Below, in pieces: positions 33,380-42,445 of a DNA stretch of 64,000 nt. The DNA comes from Streptomyces sp. NBC_01275 (lineage in GTDB: Bacteria; Actinomycetota; Actinomycetes; Streptomycetales; Streptomycetaceae), in contig NZ_JAPEOZ010000001.1 of assembly GCF_026340655.1 (NCBI RefSeq), forward strand, positions 496,001 to 560,000, read 5' to 3'. The position numbers were made by a program, and so were the translations under genes. Numbering within the stretch: position 1 is the first letter of the stretch; every line of letters starts with the position of its first letter. The notes under the pieces are model-generated. The model had not been told where the DNA came from and did no database searches. It was given only the letters and a program-made list of their open reading frames with translations.

Positions 33380-34315
33380 ATGAGCAGTCCGCAGCAGGCC
33401 CACGCCGCCCTGGACGGGCTGGCGCTGGGCGACGCCTTCGGCGACGCCTGGTTCACGCGCTCCGACGAGCCCGCCGAGGAGCTGTGGGCCGCGCGGGAGC
33501 TGCGTCCTGCGCCGTGGCCGTGGACGGACGACTCGGCCATGGCGTTCGTGCTGTTCGCCCATCTCACCGCGCACGGGGAGATCCGCCCGGACGACCTGGC
33601 ACGGGAGTTCGCCGCCGAGTACCACCGCGACCCGGCCCGCAAGTACGGCCCGTCCATGCACGGCGTGCTGCGGCGCATCCACGACGGCGAGGACTGGCGG
33701 ACGGTCACCACGGGCCAGTTCGGCGGGCAGGGCTCCCACGGCAACGGCGCCGCGATGCGGGTCGCCCCGCTGGGGGCCTGGTTCCGAGGCGACCCGGCGG
33801 CCGCCGTCGAGCAGGCCAGACTGTCCGCACTGACCACCCACGCCCACCCGGAGGCCGTCGCGGGGGCGGTGGCCGTGGCCGTCGCCGCCGCGCTGGCAGC
33901 CGCGAGCGAGGGCCTCGACGCCCCACCGCGCGCCGGGTTCCTGCGCGAGGTCGCCGCACACGTGCCGGACGGCGACGTACGGTCCGGGCTGCTGGTGGCC
34001 GCCGGCCTCCCCGAGCGCGCGTCGGTGCGCCACGCCGCGTCCGTGCTGGGCTCGGGGAAGCTGATCTCGGCCGCGGACACGGTGCCGTTCGCCCTGTGGT
34101 CCGCGGCGGGTCACCTGGACGACCTGCCCGAGGCGCTGTGGCAGACCGTGGCCGGGTGGGGCGACCGCGACACGACCTGTGCGATCGTCGGCGGCACCGT
34201 CGCGGCCCGCACCGGCACGGGCGCCGTCCCCGCCGCCTGGCGGCAGGCCCGCGAGGACCTCCCGGTCTTCGGCGGCCACGCCACCCGGGCGGGCACGGGT
34301 GGCGTCGGGTCCTGA
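33380..34315 (+). CDS. ADP-ribosylglycohydrolase-family protein
   Basis: A 311-residue all-helical hydrolase of the DraG/ADP-ribosylglycohydrolase family. GLALGDAFGDAWF opens the fold, WTDDSAMAF (~residue 48) supplies the first pair of metal-binding acidic residues, GSHGNGAAMRVAPLG is the conserved loop, THAHPEAVAGA follows, and WGDRDTTCAIVGGTVAARTG supplies the C-terminal DxDT metal site. It should remove ADP-ribose from a protein or nucleic acid using Mg2+. GGAGGAG lies eight bases before ATG. No partner ADP-ribosyltransferase is adjacent. Confidence 0.9.
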   Translation: MSSPQQAHAALDGLALGDAFGDAWFTRSDEPAEELWAARELRPAPWPWTDDSAMAFVLFAHLTAHGEIRPDDLAREFAAEYHRDPARKYGPSMHGVLRRIHDGEDWRTVTTGQFGGQGSHGNGAAMRVAPLGAWFRGDPAAAVEQARLSALTTHAHPEAVAGAVAVAVAAALAAASEGLDAPPRAGFLREVAAHVPDGDVRSGLLVAAGLPERASVRHAASVLGSGKLISAADTVPFALWSAAGHLDDLPEALWQTVAGWGDRDTTCAIVGGTVAARTGTGAVPAAWRQAREDLPVFGGHATRAGTGGVGS

Positions 34316-34456
34316 GCGGGCCGCGAGGACGTTCCGCCCCGGATCGGCCGCAACGGCTGCAAGGGGCGCAAGGGGCGCAAGGGCCTCGCGGTGCCCCGCC
34401 GCGTGCCTACGACCCACCCATGCCGGAACGTTCCTTCAGAGCCGTCTCACACCGCC

Positions 34457-35440
34457 TCACACCCCCGCCACGCCCGCCACGCCCGCCACTCCAGCCGCAC
34501 TCGCCCCGGCCCTTCCTCCCGCCAGCGCCGCGGCCGCCGCCCCCACCAGGCCCGCGTCCGTCCCCATCTGGGCGGGCACGACGGTCAGGCGCTGGACGAA
34601 GGAGAGGGTCGCGTAGTCGCCGAGGGCCCGGCGCAGGGGGGCGAAGAGGACCTCGCCCGCCTTGCCCACGCCCCCGCCGACCACGGCGATGTCGATCTCG
34701 ACGAGGGTCGCGGTGGCCGCGATGCCGGCCGCCAGGGCCTGCGCGGCCCGTTCGAAGGAGGCCACCGCGACCGGATCGCCTGCCCGGGCGGCGGCGGCCA
34801 CCGCGGCGGCGGAGGCGTCGCCGTCCGGGCCGGGCAGCCAGCCGTTCTCCACGGCCCGGCGGGCGATGTTGGGGCCGCTGGCGATCCGCTCCACGCAGCC
34901 CCGCGCACCGCACGGGCACAGGTCGCCGTCGAGCTCGACGCTGATGTGACCGATGTGCCCCGCGTTGCCGGTGGGGCCGGGGTGCAGCCGACCGCCCAGC
35001 ACCAGGCCGCCGCCGACGCCGGTGGAGACCACCATGCACAGGGCGTTGTCATGGCCGCGCGCCGCGCCCTGCCAGTGCTCGGCCGCCGTGATCGCCACGC
35101 CGTCGCCGATCAGCTCGACCGGCAGGTCCCCGGTCGCGGCCCGGACCCGGTCGACCAGCGGATAGTCGCGCCAGCCGGGCACGTTCACCGGGCTGACCGT
35201 GCCCGCGGAGGCGTCGACCGGACCCGCGCTGCCGATGCCGACGGCGCGGACGCGCGCCCACAGCGGCGCCGCGGTCAGCTCCGCCAGCACCTCCTCGACG
35301 GCCCGCATCACGGTGTCGCCGTTCTCCTGTGCGGGCGTGGGCCGCTGCGCGCGGACCAGGATCGCGCCGTCGCCGTTCACCAGCGCGCCGGCGATCTTGG
35401 TGCCGCCGATGTCGAGCGCGGCCACGAAGTCGGTGTGCAT
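34457..35440 (-). CDS. ROK-family sugar kinase (glucokinase/N-acetylglucosamine kinase type)
   Basis: A 327-residue ROK kinase: ALDIGGTKIAGALV (ATP phosphate loop), STGVGGGLVLGGRL, the catalytic region GNAGHIGHISVE and the zinc motif CPCGARGCVE are all present. The product is a sugar 6-phosphate. The C-terminus ends in a repeated Gly-Val-Ala tripeptide (GVAGVAGVAGV). It is divergent from a LacI-family regulator with a perfect operator palindrome between them, so it probably serves the sugar sensed by that regulator. Confidence 0.9.
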   Translation of the reverse strand: MHTDFVAALDIGGTKIAGALVNGDGAILVRAQRPTPAQENGDTVMRAVEEVLAELTAAPLWARVRAVGIGSAGPVDASAGTVSPVNVPGWRDYPLVDRVRAATGDLPVELIGDGVAITAAEHWQGAARGHDNALCMVVSTGVGGGLVLGGRLHPGPTGNAGHIGHISVELDGDLCPCGARGCVERIASGPNIARRAVENGWLPGPDGDASAAAVAAAARAGDPVAVASFERAAQALAAGIAATATLVEIDIAVVGGGVGKAGEVLFAPLRRALGDYATLSFVQRLTVVPAQMGTDAGLVGAAAAALAGGRAGASAAGVAGVAGVAGV

Positions 35441-35539
35441 CAGTCTCGGTACTCCCCGTCAACCAGTGGAAAAAGGGCTGGCCGGTCCAGCGGTGGGGAC
35501 GTGGGCCGGAGATTGCGGTGGACAGTCTCTCGCGCAGCT

Positions 35540-35551
35540 GACAACGTTGTC
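35540..35551. promoter_or_regulatory. LacI-family operator between the ROK kinase and lacI-type gene
   Basis: GACAACGTTGTC is a perfect 12-bp palindrome with the central CG typical of LacI-family sites. It overlaps a CTGACA (-35-like) and is followed by TATGCT at 35559-35564, a plausible -10 for the regulator. An ATG overlapping that -10 box is therefore unlikely to be the regulator start. Confidence 0.7.
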
Positions 35552-35673
35552 CAGGCTCTATGCTCGACGCCACATCCTCATACAACCCCGGGGACTCACG
35601 CACCCCGTTGCGCAACATTTTGTGGACGGACCGCGTGACGCCCCTCGTGGACGACAGGACAGGACCCCGCTTC

Positions 35674-36711
35674 GTGCCCGAGATGCCGCGCCGCCCCGAA
35701 AGCCGTTACGGCAACCGTCCCACCATGAAGGACGTCGCCGCACGCGCCGGAGTCGGACTCAAGACCGTCTCCCGGGTGGTGAACGGCGAGCCGGGCGTCA
35801 CCCCGGAGACAGAGCGCCGCGTCCAGGAGGCCATCGACGCGCTCGGCTTCCGCCGCAACGACAGCGCGCGGGTCCTGCGCAAGGGCCGTACCGCCAGCAT
35901 CGGCCTGGTCCTGGAGGACCTCGCCGACCCGTTCTACGGCCCCCTCAGCCGTGCGGTGGAGGAGGTGGCCCGCGCCCACGGCGCGCTGCTCATCAACGGC
36001 TCCAGCGCCGAGGACCCCGACCGTGAACAGGAGTTGGCGCTGGCGCTGTGCGCACGCCGGGTGGACGGGCTGGTGGTGATCCCGGCCGGCGACGACCACC
36101 GTTATCTGGAGCCGGAGATCAAGGCGGGCGTGGCCACGGTCTTCGTCGACCGGCCGGCCGGCCAGATCGACGCCGACTGCGTGCTGTCGGACAACTTCGG
36201 CGGGTCCCGCGAGGGGGTCGCCCATCTGATCGCGCACGGGCACCGCCGGATCGGGTTCATCGGCGACATGCCCCGCATCCACACGGCCGCGGAGCGCCTG
36301 CGCGGCTACCGGACCGCCATGGAGGACGCGGGCATACCGATCGAGGACGCCTGGATGTCCCTGGGCGCCACCGACCCCCTGCGGGTGCGCCGGGCGGCCG
36401 AGACGATGCTGTCCGGGCCCGACCCGGTCACGGCGGTCTTCTCCGGCAACAACCGGGTGACGGTCACCGTGATCCGGGTGCTCGCGGAGCAGACCCGCCG
36501 GATCGCCCTGGTCGCCTTCGACGACCTGGAGCTGGCCGACCTGCTCCAGCCGGGCGTCACCGTGGTCGCCCAGGACGCGGCCACACTTGGCCGCACCGCC
36601 GCGGAGCGCCTGTTCGGGCAGCTGGAGGGCGCTCTGATCGTCCCCGAGCGCATCGAGCTGCCGACCCGGCTGATCATGCGCGGCTCGGGCGAGCTGCCCC
36701 CGGCGGAGTGA
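35674..36711 (+). CDS. LacI-family transcriptional regulator
   Basis: About 345 residues. MKDVAARAGVGLKTVSRVVNGEPGVTPETERRVQEAI is the LacI helix-turn-helix and hinge, followed by a periplasmic-binding-protein-like sensor domain (SIGLVLEDLADPFYGPLSRAVEEVARAHG, AHGHRRIGFIGD, VAFDDLELADLLQPGVTVV). GTG 35674 (after AGGACAGGAC) or ATG 35683 is the likely start; longer starts run into the promoter. It probably represses the divergent ROK kinase and itself. Confidence 0.9.
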   Translation: MPEMPRRPESRYGNRPTMKDVAARAGVGLKTVSRVVNGEPGVTPETERRVQEAIDALGFRRNDSARVLRKGRTASIGLVLEDLADPFYGPLSRAVEEVARAHGALLINGSSAEDPDREQELALALCARRVDGLVVIPAGDDHRYLEPEIKAGVATVFVDRPAGQIDADCVLSDNFGGSREGVAHLIAHGHRRIGFIGDMPRIHTAAERLRGYRTAMEDAGIPIEDAWMSLGATDPLRVRRAAETMLSGPDPVTAVFSGNNRVTVTVIRVLAEQTRRIALVAFDDLELADLLQPGVTVVAQDAATLGRTAAERLFGQLEGALIVPERIELPTRLIMRGSGELPPAE

Positions 36712-36726
36712 GGGAGGCGGGGAGTC

Positions 36727-37464
36727 GTGCCCGAACGCCATGAACACCGCACGCTGGAGGAGCTGGGCCTGGCGGACGCGCCCCGCGACCGTCCGCTGCT
36801 CTATCCCGGGGCCTGGCCGGCCGAGTCGGGGCTGCTCGACGGGGACCGCTTCCTGCCGCTGGACCGTCTGACGTTCCCCGGCCGGACGCCGGTCCTGGCC
36901 GTCGGCTCCAACGCCAGCCCCGCCCAACTGCGCTACAAGATGGCCGAGTTCGGAATCAGCTCCCCCGTTCCGATGGTCAGAACCCGGGTCACGGGCATCG
37001 ACGTCGGCGTCTCCGCTCATGTCAGCCGCCTGGGGTACGTGTCCGCCTCCCCGGTCAACGCCCCTGACGTCACACGGGAGTTGTTCCTGATCTGGCTGGA
37101 CGCCGACCAACTCGCCGGGGTCGACGGCACCGAGCCCCACTACGACCGGGTCCGACTGCCCGCACCCCAGGCACGGTTCGAGCTGCCGAACGGCGAGACG
37201 CTCCCGGACGTGTTCGCGTACGTCAATCGCCACGGGGTCCTGCACAACGGCGCCGGCGCCCCGCGCGGCCACCCGGGGCAGCGCGCCCTCATCACCGAAC
37301 TCCTGGCGGGATCACCGGCGTTGAGGCAGCTGTTCGGCGAGACGCCGGAGGAGTTCGTGACCCGTGCCCGGGCCGACGCAGGCCGCTGCGCGCAAGGCAC
37401 CCGGCTGTTCGCACAAGAGAAGCTGGTGACCGCGTCCGGGCTGGAGCATCTACGCCTCGGTTAG
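36727..37464 (+). CDS. conserved protein of unknown function (GSN-containing)
   Basis: A 245-residue soluble protein. GTG 36727 follows GGGAGGCGGGGAG. The segment PVLAVGSNASPAQLRYKM (~residue 57) resembles the YGSNL-type loop of gamma-glutamylcyclotransferase-like folds, but the rest is not recognisably of that family. RGHPGQRALITELLAGSPALRQLFGETPEEFVTRARADA forms a helical C-terminal region. It lies 15 bases after the LacI gene and may be co-transcribed. I do not assign a function. Confidence 0.7.
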   Translation: MPERHEHRTLEELGLADAPRDRPLLYPGAWPAESGLLDGDRFLPLDRLTFPGRTPVLAVGSNASPAQLRYKMAEFGISSPVPMVRTRVTGIDVGVSAHVSRLGYVSASPVNAPDVTRELFLIWLDADQLAGVDGTEPHYDRVRLPAPQARFELPNGETLPDVFAYVNRHGVLHNGAGAPRGHPGQRALITELLAGSPALRQLFGETPEEFVTRARADAGRCAQGTRLFAQEKLVTASGLEHLRLG

Positions 37465-37551
37465 GATCGAGGCGACGGCATCGCGTGTCGGTCACCGACC
37501 GGGTGAGGCATGGAGGTGCCCGTGAGTTTGCCTTACGGAGGCATTCCACAC

Positions 37552-37941
37552 ATGTCAGTCGAGTTGAACCACACCATCGTCCACTCCCGCGACAACCGGG
37601 AGTCCGCGGAGTTCCTCGCACACGTCCTGGGGCTCGAAGTCGGGGCCGAGTGGGGCCCGTTCGTCCCCGTCGACACGAGCAACAAGGTCACCCTGGACTT
37701 CGTCTCCGTCCCGGCGGAGTCCATCGTCATGCAGCACTACGCGTTCCTCGTCTCCGACGAGGAGTTCGACGCCGCGTTCGACCGGATCGAGCAGGCCGGG
37801 ATCACGTACTACGCGGACCCGCACCGCAAGCAGCCGGGTGAGATCAACCGCCATCACGGCGGCCGTGGCCTGTACTTCATGGATCCCGCGGGCCACGGCA
37901 TGGAGATCATCACCCACCCGTACGTGATTCCCCAGCACTAA
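37552..37941 (+). CDS. VOC-family (glyoxalase/bleomycin-resistance/dioxygenase) protein
   Basis: A 129-residue single-domain vicinal-oxygen-chelate protein. LNHTIVHSRDNRESAEFLAHVLGL opens with the metal-ligand His, QHYAFLVSDEEFDAAFDRIEQAG follows, and GRGLYFMDPAGHGMEIITHPY closes with the conserved Glu. ACGGAGG precedes ATG 37552. It probably dimerises to build one metal site; the substrate is unknown. It converges on the DUF6986 gene, four bases away. Confidence 0.87.
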   Translation: MSVELNHTIVHSRDNRESAEFLAHVLGLEVGAEWGPFVPVDTSNKVTLDFVSVPAESIVMQHYAFLVSDEEFDAAFDRIEQAGITYYADPHRKQPGEINRHHGGRGLYFMDPAGHGMEIITHPYVIPQH

Positions 37942-37945
37942 CCGC

Positions 37946-39262
37946 CTACTCGGAGCCGGCCCCCGCCGAGGCCGTCAGATCGCCCCGGCGGGGCGCCGCG
38001 AAGGCGTCCAGGGCCTCCCGGGACAGCCCGGTCGCGCCGGTGACCTCGACGAGGTCCAGCGCGCCGCAGTCCAGACCGCGCAGCAGATAGCCGCTGAGGG
38101 CCTTCGCGGTCGCCGGCTCGTCCATGACGTCGCCGCCGGCCCGGTTGGCGTACCGGGACAGGCGCTCGGCGGCCTGGGCGAAGCCCTCGCGGTAGAAGGC
38201 GAAGACGGCCGCGTAGCGGGTGGGGATGTGGCCGGGGTGCATGTCCCAGCCCTGGTAGTAGGCGCGGGACAGCGCGCGGCGCGTGAGGCCGTAGTGCAGC
38301 CGCCAGGCGTCGTGGACCCGGGCGGTCGGGCCGACCGGCAGGACGTTCGTGGAGCCGTCCGAGACGCGGACGCCGGTGCCGGCCGCCGCGACCTGCATGA
38401 CCGCCTTGGCGTGGTCGGCGGCCGGGTGGTCGCTGGCCTGGTAGGCGGCGGAGACTCCCAGGCAGGCGCTGTAGTCGAAGGTGCCGTAGTGCAGGCCGGT
38501 GGCCCGGCCCTCGGCGGCCTGGATCATGCGGGCGACCGTCGCGGTGCCGTCGGTGGCGAGGATGGACTGGCTGGTCTCGATCTGGATCTCGAACCCGAGC
38601 CGGCCGGGCGGCAGTCCGCGCGCCTCCTCGAAGGCCTCCAGGAGCCGGACCATCGCGGTGACCTGCTCCGGGTAGGTCACCTTCGGGAGGGTGAGGAGCA
38701 GCCCCTCGGGCAGCCCGCCGGCCTCCATCAGGCCGCTGAGAAAGACGTCGAGGGTGCGGATGCCCCGGTCGCGCACGGCGGCCTCCATGCACTTCATGCG
38801 GATGCCCATGTACGGGGCCGCCGTGCCCTTCGCGTACGCCTCGGCGATCAGCCGGGCCGCCCGCGCGGCCGTCTCGTCCTCCTCGGCGTCCGGGCGGGGG
38901 CCGTAGCCGTCCTCGAAGTCGACGCGCAGGTCCTCGATCGGCTCGCGCTCCAGTTTGGCGCGCACGCGCGCGTACACGGGCTCGGCGAGGTCGTCGGACA
39001 GGCCGAGGACGGCGGCGAAGAACGCGGCGTCCGGGGCGTGTTCGTCGAGGGCGGCGAGGGCCCTGTCGCCCCAGGAGCGGATCGTGTCGGCGTCGAAGGC
39101 GTCGCCGGGGACGTAGACGGTGTGGACGGGCTGACGGGTGCCCGGGTCTCCGGGGTAGCGGCGGTCGAGTTCGGCGTCGACCGGCGCGAGGGAGGCGCTG
39201 ATCTGCTCGCTGACGGCGCCCGCGAGGCTCGTCGCCACCGTCTCCTGCTGCCCTTGCCCCAT
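37946..39262 (-). CDS. DUF6986 aldolase/citrate-lyase-like protein
   Basis: A 438-residue TIM-barrel-type protein related to HpcH/HpaI aldolases and citrate lyase beta: DLRVDFEDGYGPRPDAEEDETA, LLTLPKVTYPEQVTAMVRLLEAFEEARGL, FEIQIETSQSIL with the metal Glu, and HYGTFDYSACLGVSAAYQASDHPAADHAK. In streptomycetes I recall this family encoded with allantoin/purine-ureide catabolism genes and malate synthase, which would suggest a glyoxylate-related aldol step, but no such neighbour is present here. An IclR-like inverted repeat lies in its promoter. Confidence 0.75.
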   Translation of the reverse strand: MGQGQQETVATSLAGAVSEQISASLAPVDAELDRRYPGDPGTRQPVHTVYVPGDAFDADTIRSWGDRALAALDEHAPDAAFFAAVLGLSDDLAEPVYARVRAKLEREPIEDLRVDFEDGYGPRPDAEEDETAARAARLIAEAYAKGTAAPYMGIRMKCMEAAVRDRGIRTLDVFLSGLMEAGGLPEGLLLTLPKVTYPEQVTAMVRLLEAFEEARGLPPGRLGFEIQIETSQSILATDGTATVARMIQAAEGRATGLHYGTFDYSACLGVSAAYQASDHPAADHAKAVMQVAAAGTGVRVSDGSTNVLPVGPTARVHDAWRLHYGLTRRALSRAYYQGWDMHPGHIPTRYAAVFAFYREGFAQAAERLSRYANRAGGDVMDEPATAKALSGYLLRGLDCGALDLVEVTGATGLSREALDAFAAPRRGDLTASAGAGSE

Positions 39263-39278
39263 CCCACACCCTCCTGTT

Positions 39279-39293
39279 TTCCGCTTTACGGAA
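39279..39293. promoter_or_regulatory. TTCCG-N5-CGGAA inverted repeat in the DUF6986 promoter
   Basis: TTCCGCTTTACGGAA lies 17 bases upstream of the start codon, followed by AT-richer TAAGTAATCCGTCC. The architecture resembles IclR-family sites such as those of the allantoin (AllR) regulon. The regulator is not in the window, so this is inference. Confidence 0.45.
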
Positions 39294-39445
39294 TAAGTAA
39301 TCCGTCCAATGAAGCTATCCGTCGGTCTTCCCGGAGGTCAACACCCTGTCCACGCCCTGGTCCTGTGTGATCACTTACGCATCCGTTTCCTCTTCCGCAC
39401 GCCCCGCCTCACCTCCATCCTGGCTCACGGGGCGAGAGGGGACAC

Positions 39446-40363
39446 ATGACAGGCACTGCGGGGCCGACCCGGCGGGCGGGACTGAGAACGATGGTCGCGG
39501 CAGCCGTCGCCCTACCCCTGCTGGGCGCGGTCGGGGCCGACCAGCCGCACCGCGCGAGCCCTCCCCCGCCCCCGAAGCCGAGGTCTGTTCCTCCGCTGAA
39601 GATCATGACGTTCAACCTCCGGGTGCCGGTCGACCGGGGCGGCAACAGCTGGGTCCACCGACGCCCGGTGATGCGGGCGCTGTTACAGCGGACCGCCCCG
39701 CACGTCATGGGCACCCAGGAGGGCCGGTTCTCGCAGATCCAGGCCGTCTGGTCCGACCTCGGCCGGCACTACGACTGGATCGGCACGCCTGGCGGCGGTG
39801 GCGAGGAGTCGGTGGCGATCTACTACGACGTCCGCCGGCTCGAGCCCCTCGAGCACGACGTGTTCCGGCTCTCCGACACGCCGAACGTGCCCGACTCCGA
39901 CACCTGGGGCGCGGCCTTCCCCCGGCTGGTGACCCGGGTGCTCTTCCGCGACCGGCTGGGCACGGGACGGGAGTTCCACGTCCTGAACACCCACCTCGAC
40001 CACCGCAGCGAGTACGCACGCGTGCGTGCCGCCGCCCTGATCGCGGAGCGGATCAGGGGGCTGGGCACCTCCCGCCCGGCGCTGCTGACCGGCGACTTCA
40101 ACGCCGTCGCCCATCAGGACCAGGCCTACGCCACCCTGCTGGACTCCGGCCTCGTCGACACCTGGGACACCGCACAGCGGACCGGACCGGTGTTCGGGAC
40201 CTTCAACAGCTGGCGGCCGCTGAAGCCCGACGGCGAGCGCATCGACTGGATCCTGTCGACGCCGGACGTCACGGTCCACCGGGCGTGGGTCGACACGTTC
40301 ACCGTGGAGGGCCGCTATCCGAGCGACCATCTGCCGGTGCTGGCGTCGGTGAGCCTGGGATGA
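39446..40363 (+). CDS. secreted endonuclease/exonuclease/phosphatase-family protein
   Basis: A 305-residue protein. An arginine-containing signal peptide (RRAGLRTMVAAAVALPLLGAVGA), possibly Tat-type, is followed by a Pro-rich linker and the metal-dependent EEP fold: LKIMTFNLRV, GTQEGRFSQ, LNTHLDHRSEYARVRAA, LTGDFNA, RIDWIL and YPSDHLPVLA give all catalytic motifs (Asn, Glu, His, Asp, Asn, Asp, His). It could be a secreted phosphodiesterase or nuclease. A strong shared terminator follows. Confidence 0.88.
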   Translation: MTGTAGPTRRAGLRTMVAAAVALPLLGAVGADQPHRASPPPPPKPRSVPPLKIMTFNLRVPVDRGGNSWVHRRPVMRALLQRTAPHVMGTQEGRFSQIQAVWSDLGRHYDWIGTPGGGGEESVAIYYDVRRLEPLEHDVFRLSDTPNVPDSDTWGAAFPRLVTRVLFRDRLGTGREFHVLNTHLDHRSEYARVRAAALIAERIRGLGTSRPALLTGDFNAVAHQDQAYATLLDSGLVDTWDTAQRTGPVFGTFNSWRPLKPDGERIDWILSTPDVTVHRAWVDTFTVEGRYPSDHLPVLASVSLG

Positions 40364-40368
40364 ACGAC

Positions 40369-40405
40369 CGAGGCCCCCGTGACCGAGACGGTCACGGGGG
40401 CCTCG
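40369..40405. terminator. bidirectional terminator between the exonuclease gene and etfA
   Basis: A perfect 16-bp stem CGAGGCCCCCGTGACC/GGTCACGGGGGCCTCG with a GAGAC loop lies between two convergent genes, five bases after one stop and 18 before the other. Confidence 0.92.
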
Positions 40406-40423
40406 TGGCGACTGAGGCGGCGA

Positions 40424-41386
40424 TCAGCCCTTGCGGGCGTTGATCTCCTCGGTGAGCTGGGGGACGACGTCGAAGAGGTCGCCGACGACGCCGTAGTCGA
40501 CGAGGTCGAAGATCGGGGCCTCGGCGTCCTTGTTGACGGCCACGATGGTCTTCGAGGTCTGCATGCCCGCGCGGTGCTGGATCGCGCCGGAGATGCCGTT
40601 GGCGATGTACAGCTGCGGCGAGACGGACTTGCCGGTCTGGCCGACCTGGTTGGTGTGCGGGTACCAGCCGGCGTCCACCGCGGCGCGCGAGGCGCCGACG
40701 GCCGCGCCGAGGGAGTCGGCGAGGGCCTCGATGAGTCCGAAGTTCTCGGCGCCGTTGACGCCACGGCCGCCGGAGACCACGATCGCGGCCTCGGTCAGCT
40801 CCGGACGCCCGGTCGACTCACGCGGCGTGCGGCCGGTGACCCTGGTGCCGGTCGCCTGGGCGGAGAAGGTCACCGCGAGGGCCTCGACGACGCCGGCGGC
40901 CGGAGCGGCCTCCACGGCGGCGCTGTTGGGCTTGACGGTGATGACCGGGGTGCCCTTGGAGACACGGGTCTTGGTGGTGAAGGACGCGGCGAACACCGAC
41001 TGGGTGGCCACCGGGCCCTCGTCGCCGGCCTCGAGGTCGGTCGCGTCGGTGATGACGCCGGAGCCGATGCGCAGCGCGAGACGGGCGGCGATCTCCTTGC
41101 CCTCCGCGGAGGACGGGACAAGGACGGCGGCCGGAGAAACCGACTCGACGGCGGCCTGCAGCGCGTCCACCTTCGGCACGACCAGGTAGTCGGCGTACTC
41201 GGACGCGTCGTGGGTCAGCACCTTCACCGCGCCGTGCTCGGCCAGCGCGGCGGCGGTGTTCTCGGCGCCCGGGCCGAGGGCGAGGGCGACCGGCTCGCCG
41301 ATGCGGCGGGCCAGCGTCAGCAGCTCCAGGGTGGGCTTGCGGACGGCGCCGTCCACGTGGTCGACGTAGACGAGGACTTCAGCCAT
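40424..41386 (-). CDS. etfA: electron transfer flavoprotein subunit alpha
   Basis: A 320-residue FAD-binding alpha subunit. The N-terminal domain ([29 protein letters not shown]) and the C-terminal FAD domain ([68 protein letters not shown]) match the EtfA/FixB family fully. With EtfB it accepts electrons from acyl-CoA dehydrogenases and passes them to the quinone pool. It follows etfB by 52 bases. Confidence 0.97.
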   Translation of the reverse strand: MAEVLVYVDHVDGAVRKPTLELLTLARRIGEPVALALGPGAENTAAALAEHGAVKVLTHDASEYADYLVVPKVDALQAAVESVSPAAVLVPSSAEGKEIAARLALRIGSGVITDATDLEAGDEGPVATQSVFAASFTTKTRVSKGTPVITVKPNSAAVEAAPAAGVVEALAVTFSAQATGTRVTGRTPRESTGRPELTEAAIVVSGGRGVNGAENFGLIEALADSLGAAVGASRAAVDAGWYPHTNQVGQTGKSVSPQLYIANGISGAIQHRAGMQTSKTIVAVNKDAEAPIFDLVDYGVVGDLFDVVPQLTEEINARKG

Positions 41387-41438
41387 GGGATTGCTCTCCT
41401 GCGAAACGAGGTGGGAAGGCGGTCGGCGGGTCGAGCCT

Positions 41439-42227
41439 TTAGACGAACTTCTGGCTCGCGAGGAACTCGGCGAGCTGCTTGCCGCCCTCGCCCTCGTCCT
41501 TGACGATCGTGCCCGCGGTGCGGGCCGGACGCGCGGCCGCGGAGTCGACCGCGGTCCAGGAGCCCTCCAGGCCGACCTCTTCCGCCTCGATGTCGAGGTC
41601 GGACAGGTCCCAGGACTGAACCGGCTTCTTCTTGGCGGCCATGATGCCCTTGAAGGACGGGTAACGCGCCTCGCCCGACTGGTCGGTGACCGACACGACC
41701 GCCGGGAGGGAGGCCTCGAGCTGCTCGCTCGCGGCGTCGCCGTCGCGGCGGCCCTTGACCGCGCCGTCCTCGACCGAGACCTCGGACAGCAGGGTGACCT
41801 GCGGGACGCCCAGACGCTCGGCCAGCAGGGCCGGGATGACACCGGCGGTGCCGTCGGTGGAGGCCATGCCGGAGATCACCAGGTCGTAGCCGGCCTTCTC
41901 GATGGCCTTGGCCAGCACCAGGGAGGTGCCGATGACGTCGGTGCCGTGCAGGTCGTCGTCCTCGACGTGGATCGCCTTGTCGGCGCCCATGGAAAGCGCC
42001 TTGCGCAGCGCGTCCTTGGCGTCCTCCGGGCCCACCGTCAGGACGGTGATCTCCACGTCGTCGTCCGCGTTCTCGGAGATCTGCAGCGCCTGCTCGACCG
42101 CGTACTCGTCGAGCTCGGAGAGCAGACCGTCCACGTCGTCCCGGTCGACGGTCAGGTCATCGGCGAAGTGCCGGTCGCCAGTGGCGTCGGGCACGTACTT
42201 CACAGTGACAACGATCCTCAAGCTCAC
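41439..42227 (-). CDS. etfB: electron transfer flavoprotein subunit beta
   Basis: A 262-residue AMP-binding beta subunit: LRIVVTVKYVPDATG, DGLLSELDEYAVEQALQI, VTVLTVGPEDAKDALRKALSMGADKAIHV and GMASTDGTAGVIPALLAERLGVPQ are standard EtfB motifs. The start is GTG 42227. The 218 bases upstream, back to the flavin reductase stop, contain AT-rich stretches (TAATATTTC near 42330) that probably hold the promoter; I could not choose between candidates. Confidence 0.97.
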   Translation of the reverse strand: MSLRIVVTVKYVPDATGDRHFADDLTVDRDDVDGLLSELDEYAVEQALQISENADDDVEITVLTVGPEDAKDALRKALSMGADKAIHVEDDDLHGTDVIGTSLVLAKAIEKAGYDLVISGMASTDGTAGVIPALLAERLGVPQVTLLSEVSVEDGAVKGRRDGDAASEQLEASLPAVVSVTDQSGEARYPSFKGIMAAKKKPVQSWDLSDLDIEAEEVGLEGSWTAVDSAAARPARTAGTIVKDEGEGGKQLAEFLASQKFV

Positions 42228-42445
42228 GCCGGCTCTCCTACTGCATCGTCAGTTCTCGGCTGCCTTCTTCCAGGCAGCATAGGCGTCACAAGCGGCCGAT
42301 CCCGATCGGGGCGGCCTGCGCTCCGACCGAAATATTACTCGTCAGTACACCCAGTTCTTCCCCGCTAAGCAAGCGCTTTGAACTGTGACCTTTGCAACGC
42401 AGCGTAATCGGAACTCGACGGCTTCGCAGGAGGGCCGGGCAGTGA

